Below, in pieces: positions 43,720-51,560 of a stretch of 64,000 nt of DNA. The DNA is from Lacinutrix jangbogonensis (GTDB taxonomy: Bacteria; Bacteroidota; Bacteroidia; Flavobacteriales; Flavobacteriaceae). The translations under genes and the position numbers were made by a program. Location: positions 62,001-126,000 of the forward strand of contig NZ_JSWF01000032.1 of assembly GCF_000797445.1 (NCBI RefSeq), read 5' to 3'. The notes beneath the pieces are model-generated. The model was not told the DNA's origin and ran no database searches. It worked only from the letters and a program-made list of their open reading frames with translations. How positions within the stretch are numbered: position 1 is the stretch's first letter; every line of letters starts with the position of its first letter.

Positions 43720-43760
43720 AAGTTAAAATAAAAAAGGTCAATTTGCTAATGCTTTTTTTA

Positions 43761-43961
43761 TTAACGTCTGATTCTTTTTATCGCTTTTTTAATATTTTCT
43801 ATTCTATTTTCTGGATCTGAATGAGAACTTGCAAATCCTGGATAAAATTTAGTTCCAGCAACATCTTTTAATAGTTGCATAGCACTAATCATCTCTTCGG
43901 TATCATATTTAGAACGCATCATAAAACGCATGCCAAGTCCGCCTCTTTTTTTAGTGTTGAA
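43761..43961 (-). pseudogene. 5'-truncated remnant of an M48-family metalloprotease
   Basis: Reading the minus strand gives 66 sense codons before TAA at 43761, closed upstream by an in-frame TAG at 43964. The translation contains GGLGMRFMMRSKYDTEEMI, MQLLKDVAG and SSHSDPENRIENIKKAIKRI, matching the C-terminal end of M48 peptidases (LG-x-x-FM...Y-P..., THP-x-PENRI). The HEXXH part and N terminus are absent; the M15 peptidase gene at 43984-44712 abuts the break. It is too short and headless to be functional. Confidence 0.8.
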
Positions 43962-43983
43962 CTATATTAATTGGTTTAGACAG

Positions 43984-44712
43984 TTACAAGAGGTCAATAT
44001 TAATATCTAAAATATTTTCTAATGTGTACTTAGTAATAAAATTTTCTGAGAAGTTTTCACTTCCTAAAAGTTTATCAGTTTTAAGTATTTTTGCAATATT
44101 TAATTTTTTGTAGGCTTTTAAATACTTTGACGATAGCGGTTTGTAGCTATAATGCCAGGGCTCGTATTTGAAACCTTTTCGCTTCGGCAAATCGTTATAA
44201 ACTAAATAGAAACCGTACGTTTTTGCATGTAAATCCATCCATTCTTTAAGTTTGCAATACGCTCCAATGTTATGAAAATTATTTTCTAATAAAACGCTTT
44301 TTGGTTGCTTTACATTAGTTTGGTAAATATCGATATCTGTTCCCCAATGATGACGAGAAGTTCCTGGGATAGTGGAGTATTCTATGATTTTTTTAATATT
44401 TTCTGTAGGCGTAAGTCCACTGTCGTGGTTACTTTTATACTTGCGTTCCCAGATACGTTTTTGGTGAGCAAAACTTCTATAGCTGGAAACGGCTCCAATT
44501 CTAATACCGCTTTTTAAAGCTTCATCTTGCATTTTTTTGAAAGATAAGAAAGCGGCTTCTCTTAATTTGTAACCTTCTCCAAATAGAGTAGGATTACCTT
44601 TGCCAATAAGTTCTTCTTCAGAGATAGAGGTTTGATTAAAAGCAAATTGTGGTAAAGTAACTATTGCAATAATTGCTAAACCTAAGAGTTTTCTATAAAG
44701 TCTTTTAATCAT
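43984..44712 (-). CDS. M15-family (VanY-like) D-alanyl-D-alanine carboxypeptidase
   Basis: A 242-residue exported peptidase with an N-terminal hydrophobic segment (LLGLAIIAIVTLPQFAFN). The VanY-type zinc site is complete: AVSSYRSFAHQKRIWERK, SRHHWGTDIDIY (His and Asp ligands) and EPWHYSYKP (His ligand with the catalytic Glu). It would trim D-Ala from peptidoglycan peptides in the periplasm. The start overlaps the stop of the acetyltransferase gene upstream (ATGA), so the two are co-translated. Its 3' side abuts an M48 gene remnant. Confidence 0.9.
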   Translation of the reverse strand: MIKRLYRKLLGLAIIAIVTLPQFAFNQTSISEEELIGKGNPTLFGEGYKLREAAFLSFKKMQDEALKSGIRIGAVSSYRSFAHQKRIWERKYKSNHDSGLTPTENIKKIIEYSTIPGTSRHHWGTDIDIYQTNVKQPKSVLLENNFHNIGAYCKLKEWMDLHAKTYGFYLVYNDLPKRKGFKYEPWHYSYKPLSSKYLKAYKKLNIAKILKTDKLLGSENFSENFITKYTLENILDINIDLL

Positions 44713-45179
44713 AATTTTTTGTGCATTAGGTAGTGGTCTCCTACGTTTGGTATATCAAAAACATCACCAATGGTTTCAAAACCATTGTTTTTATAAAATT
44801 TGACAGCAATAATACGTGCATTAAACCATAGGCGTTCAATATTTTTTGATTTTAAAAAGTGTACTCCATGAGATAATAAATGTTTCCCAAAATGGAAACC
44901 TTGGTGTTCTTCTAAAACACCCATAGCACGCAATCTGTATTGAGTTGTGTCTTTAAAATAAGGCGATTGCTCGGTTACAAAAGTGCAAACGCCAACCAGT
45001 TTGTCTTTATTGAATAAACCAAAATGGTAAGTGCTATCTAAATCATCTTGAGGGATTGAACAAGCTTCAATTGGTTTCCCTTTGCGCAGTACAGCATGTC
45101 TTATAGGAATGGTTTCTAAGCCGCTAATTTGTTTAATTTCAATTTCTGGGGTATTAGTTGTTTTAAACTTTGAAGGCAT
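44709..45179 (-). CDS. GNAT-family N-acetyltransferase
   Basis: A 156-residue GNAT protein. Core signs are the strand LVGVCTFV, YRLRAMGVLEEHQGFHFGKHLL as the acetyl-CoA pyrophosphate loop (Q-x-x-x-x-G-x-x-LL), and the late KFYKNNGFETIGDVFDIPNVGDHYLMHK. This N-terminal IRHAVLRKGKP arrangement is typical of small flavobacterial GNATs. Substrate unknown. First of a two-gene operon with the M15 peptidase. Confidence 0.88.
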   Translation of the reverse strand: MPSKFKTTNTPEIEIKQISGLETIPIRHAVLRKGKPIEACSIPQDDLDSTYHFGLFNKDKLVGVCTFVTEQSPYFKDTTQYRLRAMGVLEEHQGFHFGKHLLSHGVHFLKSKNIERLWFNARIIAVKFYKNNGFETIGDVFDIPNVGDHYLMHKKL

Positions 45180-45205
45180 GAAGCGTAGTTTTGGTTTTAT
45201 ATTTT

Positions 45206-45213
45206 CAAATTTA
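45206..45213 (-). promoter_or_regulatory. -7 promoter element (TAAATTTG) for the GNAT-M15 operon
   Basis: Minus-strand TAAATTTG matches TAnnTTTG, 26 nt upstream of the ATG at 45179. Confidence 0.45.
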
Positions 45214-45373
45214 CTAATAAAGAATTCCTTTAGACTCGTAAAAAGGAATCTAAAATACAGATTTTCTCATGAGATAAAAAGTTTAAAATAAAGTGGTATG
45301 AGATCTCTATAAATCTGTAATGCGAATAAGTTGGTTTCAATTAAATCTTTATTTAAATTTACTAAAAACTATT

Positions 45374-45814
45374 ATGATGCCTTTCATCTTTAAAATTATT
45401 AATAAAAAAGAAATTAATACTGTTATTCCTTTAATTCAAAAATTAACGGATAATGCAATTTCTGATGCTATTTTAAAAGCGCGCTTTGCTAGAATGGTAG
45501 AAGAAAATTATGAGTGCGCAGGTATTTATGATTCTGAAGCTTCACAAGAAAAATTAATTGGCATTTGTGGTCTATGGTTTCAAACCAGGCATTATGCTGG
45601 AAAATCTATGGAAGTGGATCATGTTTATATAGAAGACGCTTATCAAGGAAAAGGTTTAGGAAAAGAATTTTTTAAATGGTTGTACGCTTATGGCAAATCT
45701 AAAGGCTGTAATACTTCAGAATTAAACACTTACGTTCAAAATTATCCTTCTCATAAATTTTATTATAATGAAGGATATGAAATTTATGGCTATCATTTTT
45801 ATAAAACCTTATAA
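45374..45814 (+). CDS. GNAT-family N-acetyltransferase
   Basis: A 146-residue GNAT protein. I choose the ATG at 45374 (a second ATG follows directly at 45377); the frame extends 18 codons upstream without similarity. Core signs are LIGICGLWFQTRHYAGKSMEV, DHVYIEDAYQGKGLGKEFF (acetyl-CoA loop Q-G-K-G-L-G-K) and HKFYYNEGYEIYGYHFYK. Substrate unknown. It ends 46 nt before the tRNA gene. Confidence 0.87.
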   Translation: MMPFIFKIINKKEINTVIPLIQKLTDNAISDAILKARFARMVEENYECAGIYDSEASQEKLIGICGLWFQTRHYAGKSMEVDHVYIEDAYQGKGLGKEFFKWLYAYGKSKGCNTSELNTYVQNYPSHKFYYNEGYEIYGYHFYKTL

Positions 45815-45860
45815 TTTACTTGTATTACCCATAATAGTTTATATATTTGCCACCGGAAAT

Positions 45861-45933
45861 GCGAGAGTAGCTCAGTTGGTAGAGCGTCAGCCTTCCAAGC
45901 TGAATGTCGCCAGTTCGAACCTGGTCTCTCGCT
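45861..45933 (+). tRNA. tRNA-Gly (anticodon UCC)
   Basis: A 73-nt cloverleaf: acceptor GCGAGAG/CTCTCGC with discriminator T, D-stem GCTC/GAGC, anticodon stem TCAGC/GCTGA with loop CTTCCAA and anticodon TCC (reads GGA/GGG), and TTCGAAC T-loop. The 3' CCA is not encoded. A terminator follows 3 nt downstream. Confidence 0.97.
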
Positions 45934-45935
45934 CT

Positions 45936-45965
45936 AAAGCTTCATCTAATCGATGAAGCTTTTTT
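45936..45965 (+). terminator. bidirectional rho-independent terminator (tRNA-Gly / pepE)
   Basis: An 11-bp stem (AAAGCTTCATC / GATGAAGCTTT) with a 5-nt loop and T-run on the right. Its right arm touches the pepE stop codon, so it can serve both converging transcripts. Confidence 0.85.
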
Positions 45966-46671
45966 ATTTTATTAAGTTCAAAGATGTATTTGTCACAACC
46001 TCGTAAGCTTCTTTTTCGTATTCAAAAATCCTAGCTCTTAAGCTTCCTTTTAATACAATATCATTGCCTTTCACTTCTATAAAACTTCCTTCTCGTAAAC
46101 CAATAACAGGTTGCGTATTAAATTTATGGAACTCTTTAATTCTTGTTTCTCGTGTTTCTCCCATGTGTTTACTTCCAGAAACAGGGTCTAAATAATGCGG
46201 ATTAATATTAAAAGGCACAAAACCTAGAGTTTTAAAACTTGAAGGATAAACTATGGGCATATCGTTTGTTGTGCTCATACTTAAACCGCAAATATTACTT
46301 CCCGCACTTGTCCCTAAGTATGGCGTGCCATTATTTATAGCTTCTTTTATTGCATTCATACAATTATGCTTATACAGCATATTTACTAATACGAAAGTAT
46401 TTCCGCCGCCAACATAGATGCCTTTTGCTTGTTGTATCGCTTCGGTTGGATTTTCAAATTCGTGAATACCTTGTACCGTTTTACCTATAGCTTTAAAAGA
46501 TTTTTGAATTTTTTGGGTGTAGTCGTCATGAGAAATTCCACCAGGTCTCGCGTATGGAATAAATAGAATAGCGTTTGTGTCTTTAAAGTGAGTTTTTAAT
46601 TTCTCGTAAAGGTAATCTAAAGGTGCGCCTCCAAAAACAGTAGATGTGCTAGCAATAATAATACTTCTCAT
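45964..46671 (-). CDS. pepE: dipeptidase E (S51 family)
   Basis: A 235-residue cytoplasmic peptidase of the class I glutamine amidotransferase-like fold that cleaves Asp-X dipeptides. Signatures: IIASTSTVFGGAPLDYL, ILFIPYARPG, GIYVGGGNTFVLVNML and the nucleophile elbow LGTSAGSNI (Ser), followed by NDMPIVYPSSF and NINPHYLD. Length matches the family (~230). Confidence 0.93.
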   Translation of the reverse strand: MRSIIIASTSTVFGGAPLDYLYEKLKTHFKDTNAILFIPYARPGGISHDDYTQKIQKSFKAIGKTVQGIHEFENPTEAIQQAKGIYVGGGNTFVLVNMLYKHNCMNAIKEAINNGTPYLGTSAGSNICGLSMSTTNDMPIVYPSSFKTLGFVPFNINPHYLDPVSGSKHMGETRETRIKEFHKFNTQPVIGLREGSFIEVKGNDIVLKGSLRARIFEYEKEAYEVVTNTSLNLIK

Positions 46672-46810
46672 TATAATTTATTTATTGTAAATTTATATAA
46701 TACCAATTTAGCAATAAATGTATAGAGTATGCTTTTAACAAAAGTTTAAAACTCTTTTAAATATTAATTAAGAAATGAAAACCGTTATTTACAATTATAA
46801 ATCTAACCAA

Positions 46811-47620
46811 ATGAAGCAAATTCTATTCACATTAATTTTTTCATTAGCAACATTTTCTGTTTTCGCGCAAGATAATTCTCGTATAGAGGTTCAAGGAAAA
46901 ATAATTGTTGATGTAGATGATTTAGAGAATATTACCATTTATAATACGTCTTCTAATAAAGGTACAGTTACAGATTCCATTGGGGATTTTAAACTTAAAG
47001 TGGCATTAAACGATGAAATTCGTATTTCTTCAATTCAGCTTATTCCCTTCACAACAAAAATCACAGAAGCAGTTGTAGATACGAAAGTTCTAAAAGTATA
47101 TTTGAAAGAATACATAAACACGCTTGATGAAGTCGTTTTATTACCTTATGATTTAACAGGGGATCTTGAAACGGACGCATTAGATGCTAAACTATCTGAA
47201 CCAGTAGTTTTTGAGTACGGTAGCTTCGAAGATTTTGAAATGCCAGACGATTACCATTCTAAAGTGGATAATATTGCTGTTGGTTCGCAAAACGATCGAC
47301 AACAATTTCAGGCAGATGGTATTGCAATAATAGGATTATTAACAAATTGGATTTTTAAGAATAAAAAAAAGAATAAAAAGTTAAAAAAAGATAAAAGTTT
47401 AGAAACACCTATTTCAAGAATTTCTGATGCTTTTGAACCTTCATACTTTGTAGATAATTATAATATTCCAGAAGATAAAGTGCAACCTTTTATTGGCTAT
47501 CTTGAAGACTCGAAATTTAATTTCACACTCTTAGAACCTAATAACGAATTAAAGTTAATTGAATATTTATATGCGAAAAGTAGAGCATTCTTAGTCCTAA
47601 ATAATGAAAACAAAGACTAA
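46811..47620 (+). CDS. carboxypeptidase-regulatory-like domain protein, secreted
   Basis: A 269-residue protein. I start at the ATG at 46811, which opens the signal peptide (MKQILFTLIFSLATFSVFAQ); the upstream ATG at 46775 adds 12 residues that break it. Mature residues ~22-100 form a CarboxypepD_reg-like beta domain (IEVQGKIIVDVDDLENITIY, GTVTDSIGDFKLKV), the fold usually found in front of TonB-dependent receptors, here without a barrel. A hydrophobic piece (GIAIIGLLTNWIFK) lies after ~180. A 17-bp overlap with the next gene, a paralogue, indicates coupling. Function unknown. Confidence 0.8.
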   Translation: MKQILFTLIFSLATFSVFAQDNSRIEVQGKIIVDVDDLENITIYNTSSNKGTVTDSIGDFKLKVALNDEIRISSIQLIPFTTKITEAVVDTKVLKVYLKEYINTLDEVVLLPYDLTGDLETDALDAKLSEPVVFEYGSFEDFEMPDDYHSKVDNIAVGSQNDRQQFQADGIAIIGLLTNWIFKNKKKNKKLKKDKSLETPISRISDAFEPSYFVDNYNIPEDKVQPFIGYLEDSKFNFTLLEPNNELKLIEYLYAKSRAFLVLNNENKD

Positions 47621-48401
47621 AATATTCTTTATTTTCTTTCTAGTTTCGAGTCTTAGTTTTTCTCAAAACGCGCTTCTAGAAGGCTCGGTTAAAGGTCAAG
47701 AAAGTATAGAAAACATTCACGTAATAAATAGGTCGCAAAAGTTGTATGCAACCACCAACGACAAAGGTTTTTTTAAAATTGAAGCAAAAAAAAAGGACAC
47801 CATTGTTTTTACTTCTGTGCAATACAAAATATTTACATACATAATAAGTGCAGATGATATTAAAAATAAAACACTCGATATTAATCTTGAGGTTCATGTA
47901 AACGAATTACCAGAAGCAGTAATAGGTTTCACCTTAACAGGCGATTTAACCAAAGATATTTTAAATTCTGATGCTAAACGCCCAATAGACTTTTACGATT
48001 TTGGTATTCCTGGTTATACAGGAAAGCGGAAAACAAAAAATGAAAGACGATTACAAGAAGCTTCAGATTTTGCTCCAAAAGCAGGTGGTTCACTTGGTGG
48101 AGCAGGAGGGTCAATAGGATTAACACCTTTAATAAACGCACTATCTGGAAGAACTAAAGAACTAAAAAAAATAGTTGCTTTAGAAGCAAACACTAAACTA
48201 ATGAATGCTTTAAAAAATAGGTTGTCTGAAGCCTTTTTTAAAGAAAACGAGCTAGAAGAAGATTTAAGAGCAGACTTTTTCTACTTCTGTGCTGAGGACA
48301 AAACGTTTGAAAAACGTTGTGCTTCTAGCGATTTAGAGGCTTTAACGTTTATGAAAGAAAAACACATCCAGTACAAAGAAAACCTGGCAATAAAAGAATA
48401 A
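47604..48401 (+). CDS. carboxypeptidase-regulatory-like domain protein, secreted (paralogue)
   Basis: A 265-residue protein with signal peptide (MKTKTKIFFIFFLVSSLSFSQ) and the same beta domain as its upstream neighbour (LLEGSVKGQESIENIHVINR, ATTNDKGFFKIEAKKKDTIVFT). A VNELPEAVIGFTLTGDLTKD strand parallels LDEVVLLPYDLTGDLETD in the paralogue. A Gly-rich patch (AGGSLGGAGGSIGL) and a helical C-terminal region with two Cys (FYFCAEDKTFEKRCAS) follow. The start overlaps the previous gene by 17 bp. Gene order with DUF6702-like and M1 peptidase genes downstream suggests an envelope-related unit. Activity unknown. Confidence 0.8.
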   Translation: MKTKTKIFFIFFLVSSLSFSQNALLEGSVKGQESIENIHVINRSQKLYATTNDKGFFKIEAKKKDTIVFTSVQYKIFTYIISADDIKNKTLDINLEVHVNELPEAVIGFTLTGDLTKDILNSDAKRPIDFYDFGIPGYTGKRKTKNERRLQEASDFAPKAGGSLGGAGGSIGLTPLINALSGRTKELKKIVALEANTKLMNALKNRLSEAFFKENELEEDLRADFFYFCAEDKTFEKRCASSDLEALTFMKEKHIQYKENLAIKE

Positions 48402-48407
48402 TGATTT

Positions 48408-48442
48408 TTTGGAATCCTTTTTGTCTGCTTTAAGTAAGTTTG
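48408..48442 (+). promoter_or_regulatory. -33/-7 promoter before the DUF6702-like gene
   Basis: TTTG (48408-48411), a 23-nt spacer and TAAGTTTG (48435-48442) fit the Bacteroidetes -33/-7 pattern. It predicts a leader of ~95 nt before the ATG at 48543. Confidence 0.45.
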
Positions 48443-48542
48443 TAATCTAAAGTCAATACTATAAAACGCGCATGTTAAAAATGTTATCACTTAAGAAAAT
48501 GACTAATAACCAACAGCATGTAACCTTTAAAAAAAAATAGAC

Positions 48543-49043
48543 ATGAAAATTTTTAAATCAGTTTTAGTTTTAGTCGTTATTGCATCATTATCCTTTGAAA
48601 GTGTTCATAAATACTATGTAAGTATTACTAAAATTGAATATGTGAAAGGCCAACAATCTGTTCAAATAATCACACGTATTTTTATAGATGATTTCGAAGA
48701 GCTCCTTAAGGAACGTTACAACGATAAAATAGTTTTAGCGTCAAATACAGATGAAACTGAAATTGATAACTACATAAAAAAGTATTTGCTTTCAAGACTA
48801 AAAATCAATATTAACGGAAAATCATCTATTATAAAGTTTATTGGTAAAGAGTATGACGAAGATGTAATACAATGCTATTTAGAAATCGAGAACGTAGAAA
48901 GTATTAAATCTTTTAGTGTTGAAAACAGTGTGCTTTACGACATGTTTAGCGATCAAAAAAACATAGTGCGAACACATATAAATGGAAAGCACAAATCCTT
49001 TATTTTAATTCCTGAGAACGATAAAGGAATGTTAAACTTCTAA
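48543..49043 (+). CDS. DUF6702-like periplasmic protein
   Basis: A 166-residue protein with a short signal peptide (MKIFKSVLVLVVIASLSF). HKYYVSITKIEYVKG begins the mature part; the end KSFILIPENDKGMLNF is the other constant piece of this family, which I place as DUF6702 from memory. The body is a beta-rich sandwich (VQIITRIFIDDFEELL, KSSIIKFIGKEYDEDVIQCY). It lies 65 nt upstream of an M1 peptidase, an arrangement I believe is common in flavobacteria. Function unknown. Confidence 0.8.
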   Translation: MKIFKSVLVLVVIASLSFESVHKYYVSITKIEYVKGQQSVQIITRIFIDDFEELLKERYNDKIVLASNTDETEIDNYIKKYLLSRLKININGKSSIIKFIGKEYDEDVIQCYLEIENVESIKSFSVENSVLYDMFSDQKNIVRTHINGKHKSFILIPENDKGMLNF

Positions 49044-49108
49044 CAAAAAGAATGTTTAAATCTTAAAATGTGTTAAATTCAGCCTCTATTCTGAAAAATA
49101 ACAAATAA

Positions 49109-51409
49109 ATGAACAACTTAAAGTACTTCGTGCTATCTGCACTTTTTGTAACTGTTGGTGTTTTTGCACAACAAGATCAAGAAAAAAAAGAGCCTCAACA
49201 AGGGCATGTTAACCAAAACAAATTCAAGCAACTTTACGACGAGTTTTCAACTCCAAACATGTATCGTGCGGCTTCTGGAGCACCTGGTGCTGCTTATTAT
49301 CAGCAACAAGCTGATTATGTGATGGATTTAGAATTGGACGATGTTAATGCTAAGTTGTCTGGATTCGAAACTATTACTTATACAAATAATTCGCCAGACG
49401 TGCTAAAATATCTTTGGGTACAATTAGACCAAAACATGCGTGCTAAAGATTCTCAAACACCTTTAATTGAAGGTAGTGGCGTTAGTCCTGTAGCTCAGAT
49501 TTCTTCTTATGCAAATAATTACATGGGAGAAGGTTTCGATGGTGGTTTTAATATCCAAGAAGTAAAAGATACTAATGGAAAGCCTTTACAGCATATGATT
49601 AATCGTACAATGATGCGTGTCGATATGCCAAAACCTTTAGCTTCTGGAGCACAATTTTCATTTTCTATTAAATGGTGGTACAATATTAACGACCATGTTA
49701 ATGGTAGAGGGCGTTCTGGTTACGAGTACTTTAAAGAAGACGATAATAGAGCTTACGTAATGGCACAATTTTATCCTAGAATGGCTGTATATAATGATGT
49801 AGAAGGATGGCAAAACTCTCAGTTTTGGGGACGCGATGAATTTGCATTACCATTTGGAAACTTTGAGGTTAATATTACAGTTCCTGCAGATCATATCTTA
49901 GATGGTACAGGGAAATTAACCAATAGAAAAGAAGTGTTTTCTAAAGACATGATGAAGCGCTACGAAAAAGCTAAAAAATCATATACCGAACCTGTCGTTA
50001 TTGTGACACAGGATGAGGCTATTGAAAAAATTAAAACAAAGTCTTCTAAAAAGAATACTTGGAAACTATATGCAGAGAATGTTCGTGATTTTGGTTTTGC
50101 AACATCAAGACGTTACATATGGGATATGATGGCTGTAAAAATTGGAAGCAAAGATGTTATGGCTGTTTCTATGTATGGAAAAGAAGGAAACCCTTTATGG
50201 GAACAATGGTCTACTAAAGCTGTGGCAAGTACATTGAAATCTTACTCGCGTATGACGTTCGATTATCCTTATCATAAAGCCATTTCTATACACGCAAAAC
50301 AACAAGGTATGGAATACCCAATGATTTGCTGGAACTATGGTCGTCCAGATAAAGAAGGTAACTATAGTGATCGAACTAAATTTGGAATGATGTCTGTAAT
50401 TATCCACGAGGTTGGACATAACTTTTTTCCAATGATTGTGAATAGTGATGAGCGTCAATGGACTTGGATGGACGAAGGTTTAAATACTTTTGTACAATAC
50501 GTTGCAGAACAAGATTTCGGAAAATGGTATCCAGCAGCCTTATCAGAAGGACAATCTGCTTATCCATCACGTCGTGGTCCAGCTAAAAATATTACGCGTT
50601 ACATGGGAGGAGATCAAGATTTTATTGCTCCAATTATGACTAAAGGATTAAATACTTACCAGTTTGGTAACAACGCTTATGGTAAGCCAGGAACGGCATT
50701 AAATATTCTGCGTGAAACTGTAATGGGACCAGAATTATTCGATTATGCGTTTAGAGAATATGCTCAGCGTTGGATGTTTAAACACCCAACACCAGAAGAC
50801 TTTTTTCGTACTATGGAAGACGCTTCAGCTTTCGATTTAGATTGGTACTGGAGAGGATGGTTTTATACAACAGATTATGTTGATATAGGAGTTAAAGAAG
50901 TTAAAAAATTCTACGTAACTACTACAGCAAATAAAGTTGGAAAAAACATGGCTAAACGTTATGGAATAGATGAAAAAGATTTAGTGTATTTTGTTGAAGA
51001 TGGAAGTGATGAGCATACTCCGGGAATGCAAAGTGAAAGTGTTTTTGAAAAATCTACATCTTTAAAAGAGTATTTAATGGATAATTTTACTGCAGAAGAG
51101 CGTGCAAAAATGGAAGAGCCTAAGTTTTTCTATAATGTGACTTTTAATAAGCCAGGAGGATTAGTTATGCCAATAATAGTTGAGTACACTTACGCTGATG
51201 GTACAAGTAAAACTGAAACATATCCAGCGCAAATTTGGAGACTTAATGACAATGAAGTAAGTAAAGCAATTTCTTCTGATAAAGAGATTGTGGCTATTAC
51301 AGTCGATCCAAAATTAGAAACGGCAGATGTTGATACTTCTAATAATGCTTGGCCAAGAGAGATTAAGCAAGGAGATTTCGATAAGTTTAAAAATAAAGTT
51401 AAAAACTAA
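49109..51409 (+). CDS. M1-family metallopeptidase, secreted
   Basis: A 766-residue secreted zinc peptidase of the gluzincin type. Signal peptide (MNNLKYFVLSALFVTVGVFAQ) is followed by a beta-sandwich domain and a catalytic domain with HEVGH (433-437) and the third ligand Glu456 in WMDEGLNTF, spacing HEXXH-X18-E. The exopeptidase GAMEN motif is replaced by GMEYPM, as in many bacterial M1-like proteins. Substrate unknown; periplasmic peptide turnover is likely. A strong terminator lies 24 nt after the stop. Confidence 0.92.
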   Translation: MNNLKYFVLSALFVTVGVFAQQDQEKKEPQQGHVNQNKFKQLYDEFSTPNMYRAASGAPGAAYYQQQADYVMDLELDDVNAKLSGFETITYTNNSPDVLKYLWVQLDQNMRAKDSQTPLIEGSGVSPVAQISSYANNYMGEGFDGGFNIQEVKDTNGKPLQHMINRTMMRVDMPKPLASGAQFSFSIKWWYNINDHVNGRGRSGYEYFKEDDNRAYVMAQFYPRMAVYNDVEGWQNSQFWGRDEFALPFGNFEVNITVPADHILDGTGKLTNRKEVFSKDMMKRYEKAKKSYTEPVVIVTQDEAIEKIKTKSSKKNTWKLYAENVRDFGFATSRRYIWDMMAVKIGSKDVMAVSMYGKEGNPLWEQWSTKAVASTLKSYSRMTFDYPYHKAISIHAKQQGMEYPMICWNYGRPDKEGNYSDRTKFGMMSVIIHEVGHNFFPMIVNSDERQWTWMDEGLNTFVQYVAEQDFGKWYPAALSEGQSAYPSRRGPAKNITRYMGGDQDFIAPIMTKGLNTYQFGNNAYGKPGTALNILRETVMGPELFDYAFREYAQRWMFKHPTPEDFFRTMEDASAFDLDWYWRGWFYTTDYVDIGVKEVKKFYVTTTANKVGKNMAKRYGIDEKDLVYFVEDGSDEHTPGMQSESVFEKSTSLKEYLMDNFTAEERAKMEEPKFFYNVTFNKPGGLVMPIIVEYTYADGTSKTETYPAQIWRLNDNEVSKAISSDKEIVAITVDPKLETADVDTSNNAWPREIKQGDFDKFKNKVKN

Positions 51410-51432
51410 ATTTTAGTTTTTAGAGACTAGAG

Positions 51433-51463
51433 AGAGCCTGTTCGTAAAGAGCAGGCTTTTTTA
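51433..51463 (+). terminator. rho-independent terminator of the M1 peptidase gene
   Basis: A 9-bp stem (AGCCTGTTC / GAGCAGGCT, one G-T pair) with a GTAAA loop and a run of T. Confidence 0.85.
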
Positions 51464-51520
51464 TTGCCTATTCCAAAAGGTATAGAAATTAAAACATTTT
51501 TTTCTTATCACCGATTTTAT

Positions 51521-51528
51521 TACTTTAG
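51521..51528 (+). promoter_or_regulatory. candidate -7 element (TACTTTAG) for hppA
   Basis: TACTTTAG differs from TAnnTTTG at one position and lies 32 nt before the hppA ATG; no other element fits in the gap. Confidence 0.3.
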
Positions 51529-51560
51529 CGTTCACTAAAAACTAATCAAAAAAAAACGAT

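Noticed and set aside
45768-45956. A 62-codon plus-strand frame over the tRNA
   Set aside because: It reads straight through the tRNA-Gly gene; its similarity to database tRNA-derived peptides would be spurious.
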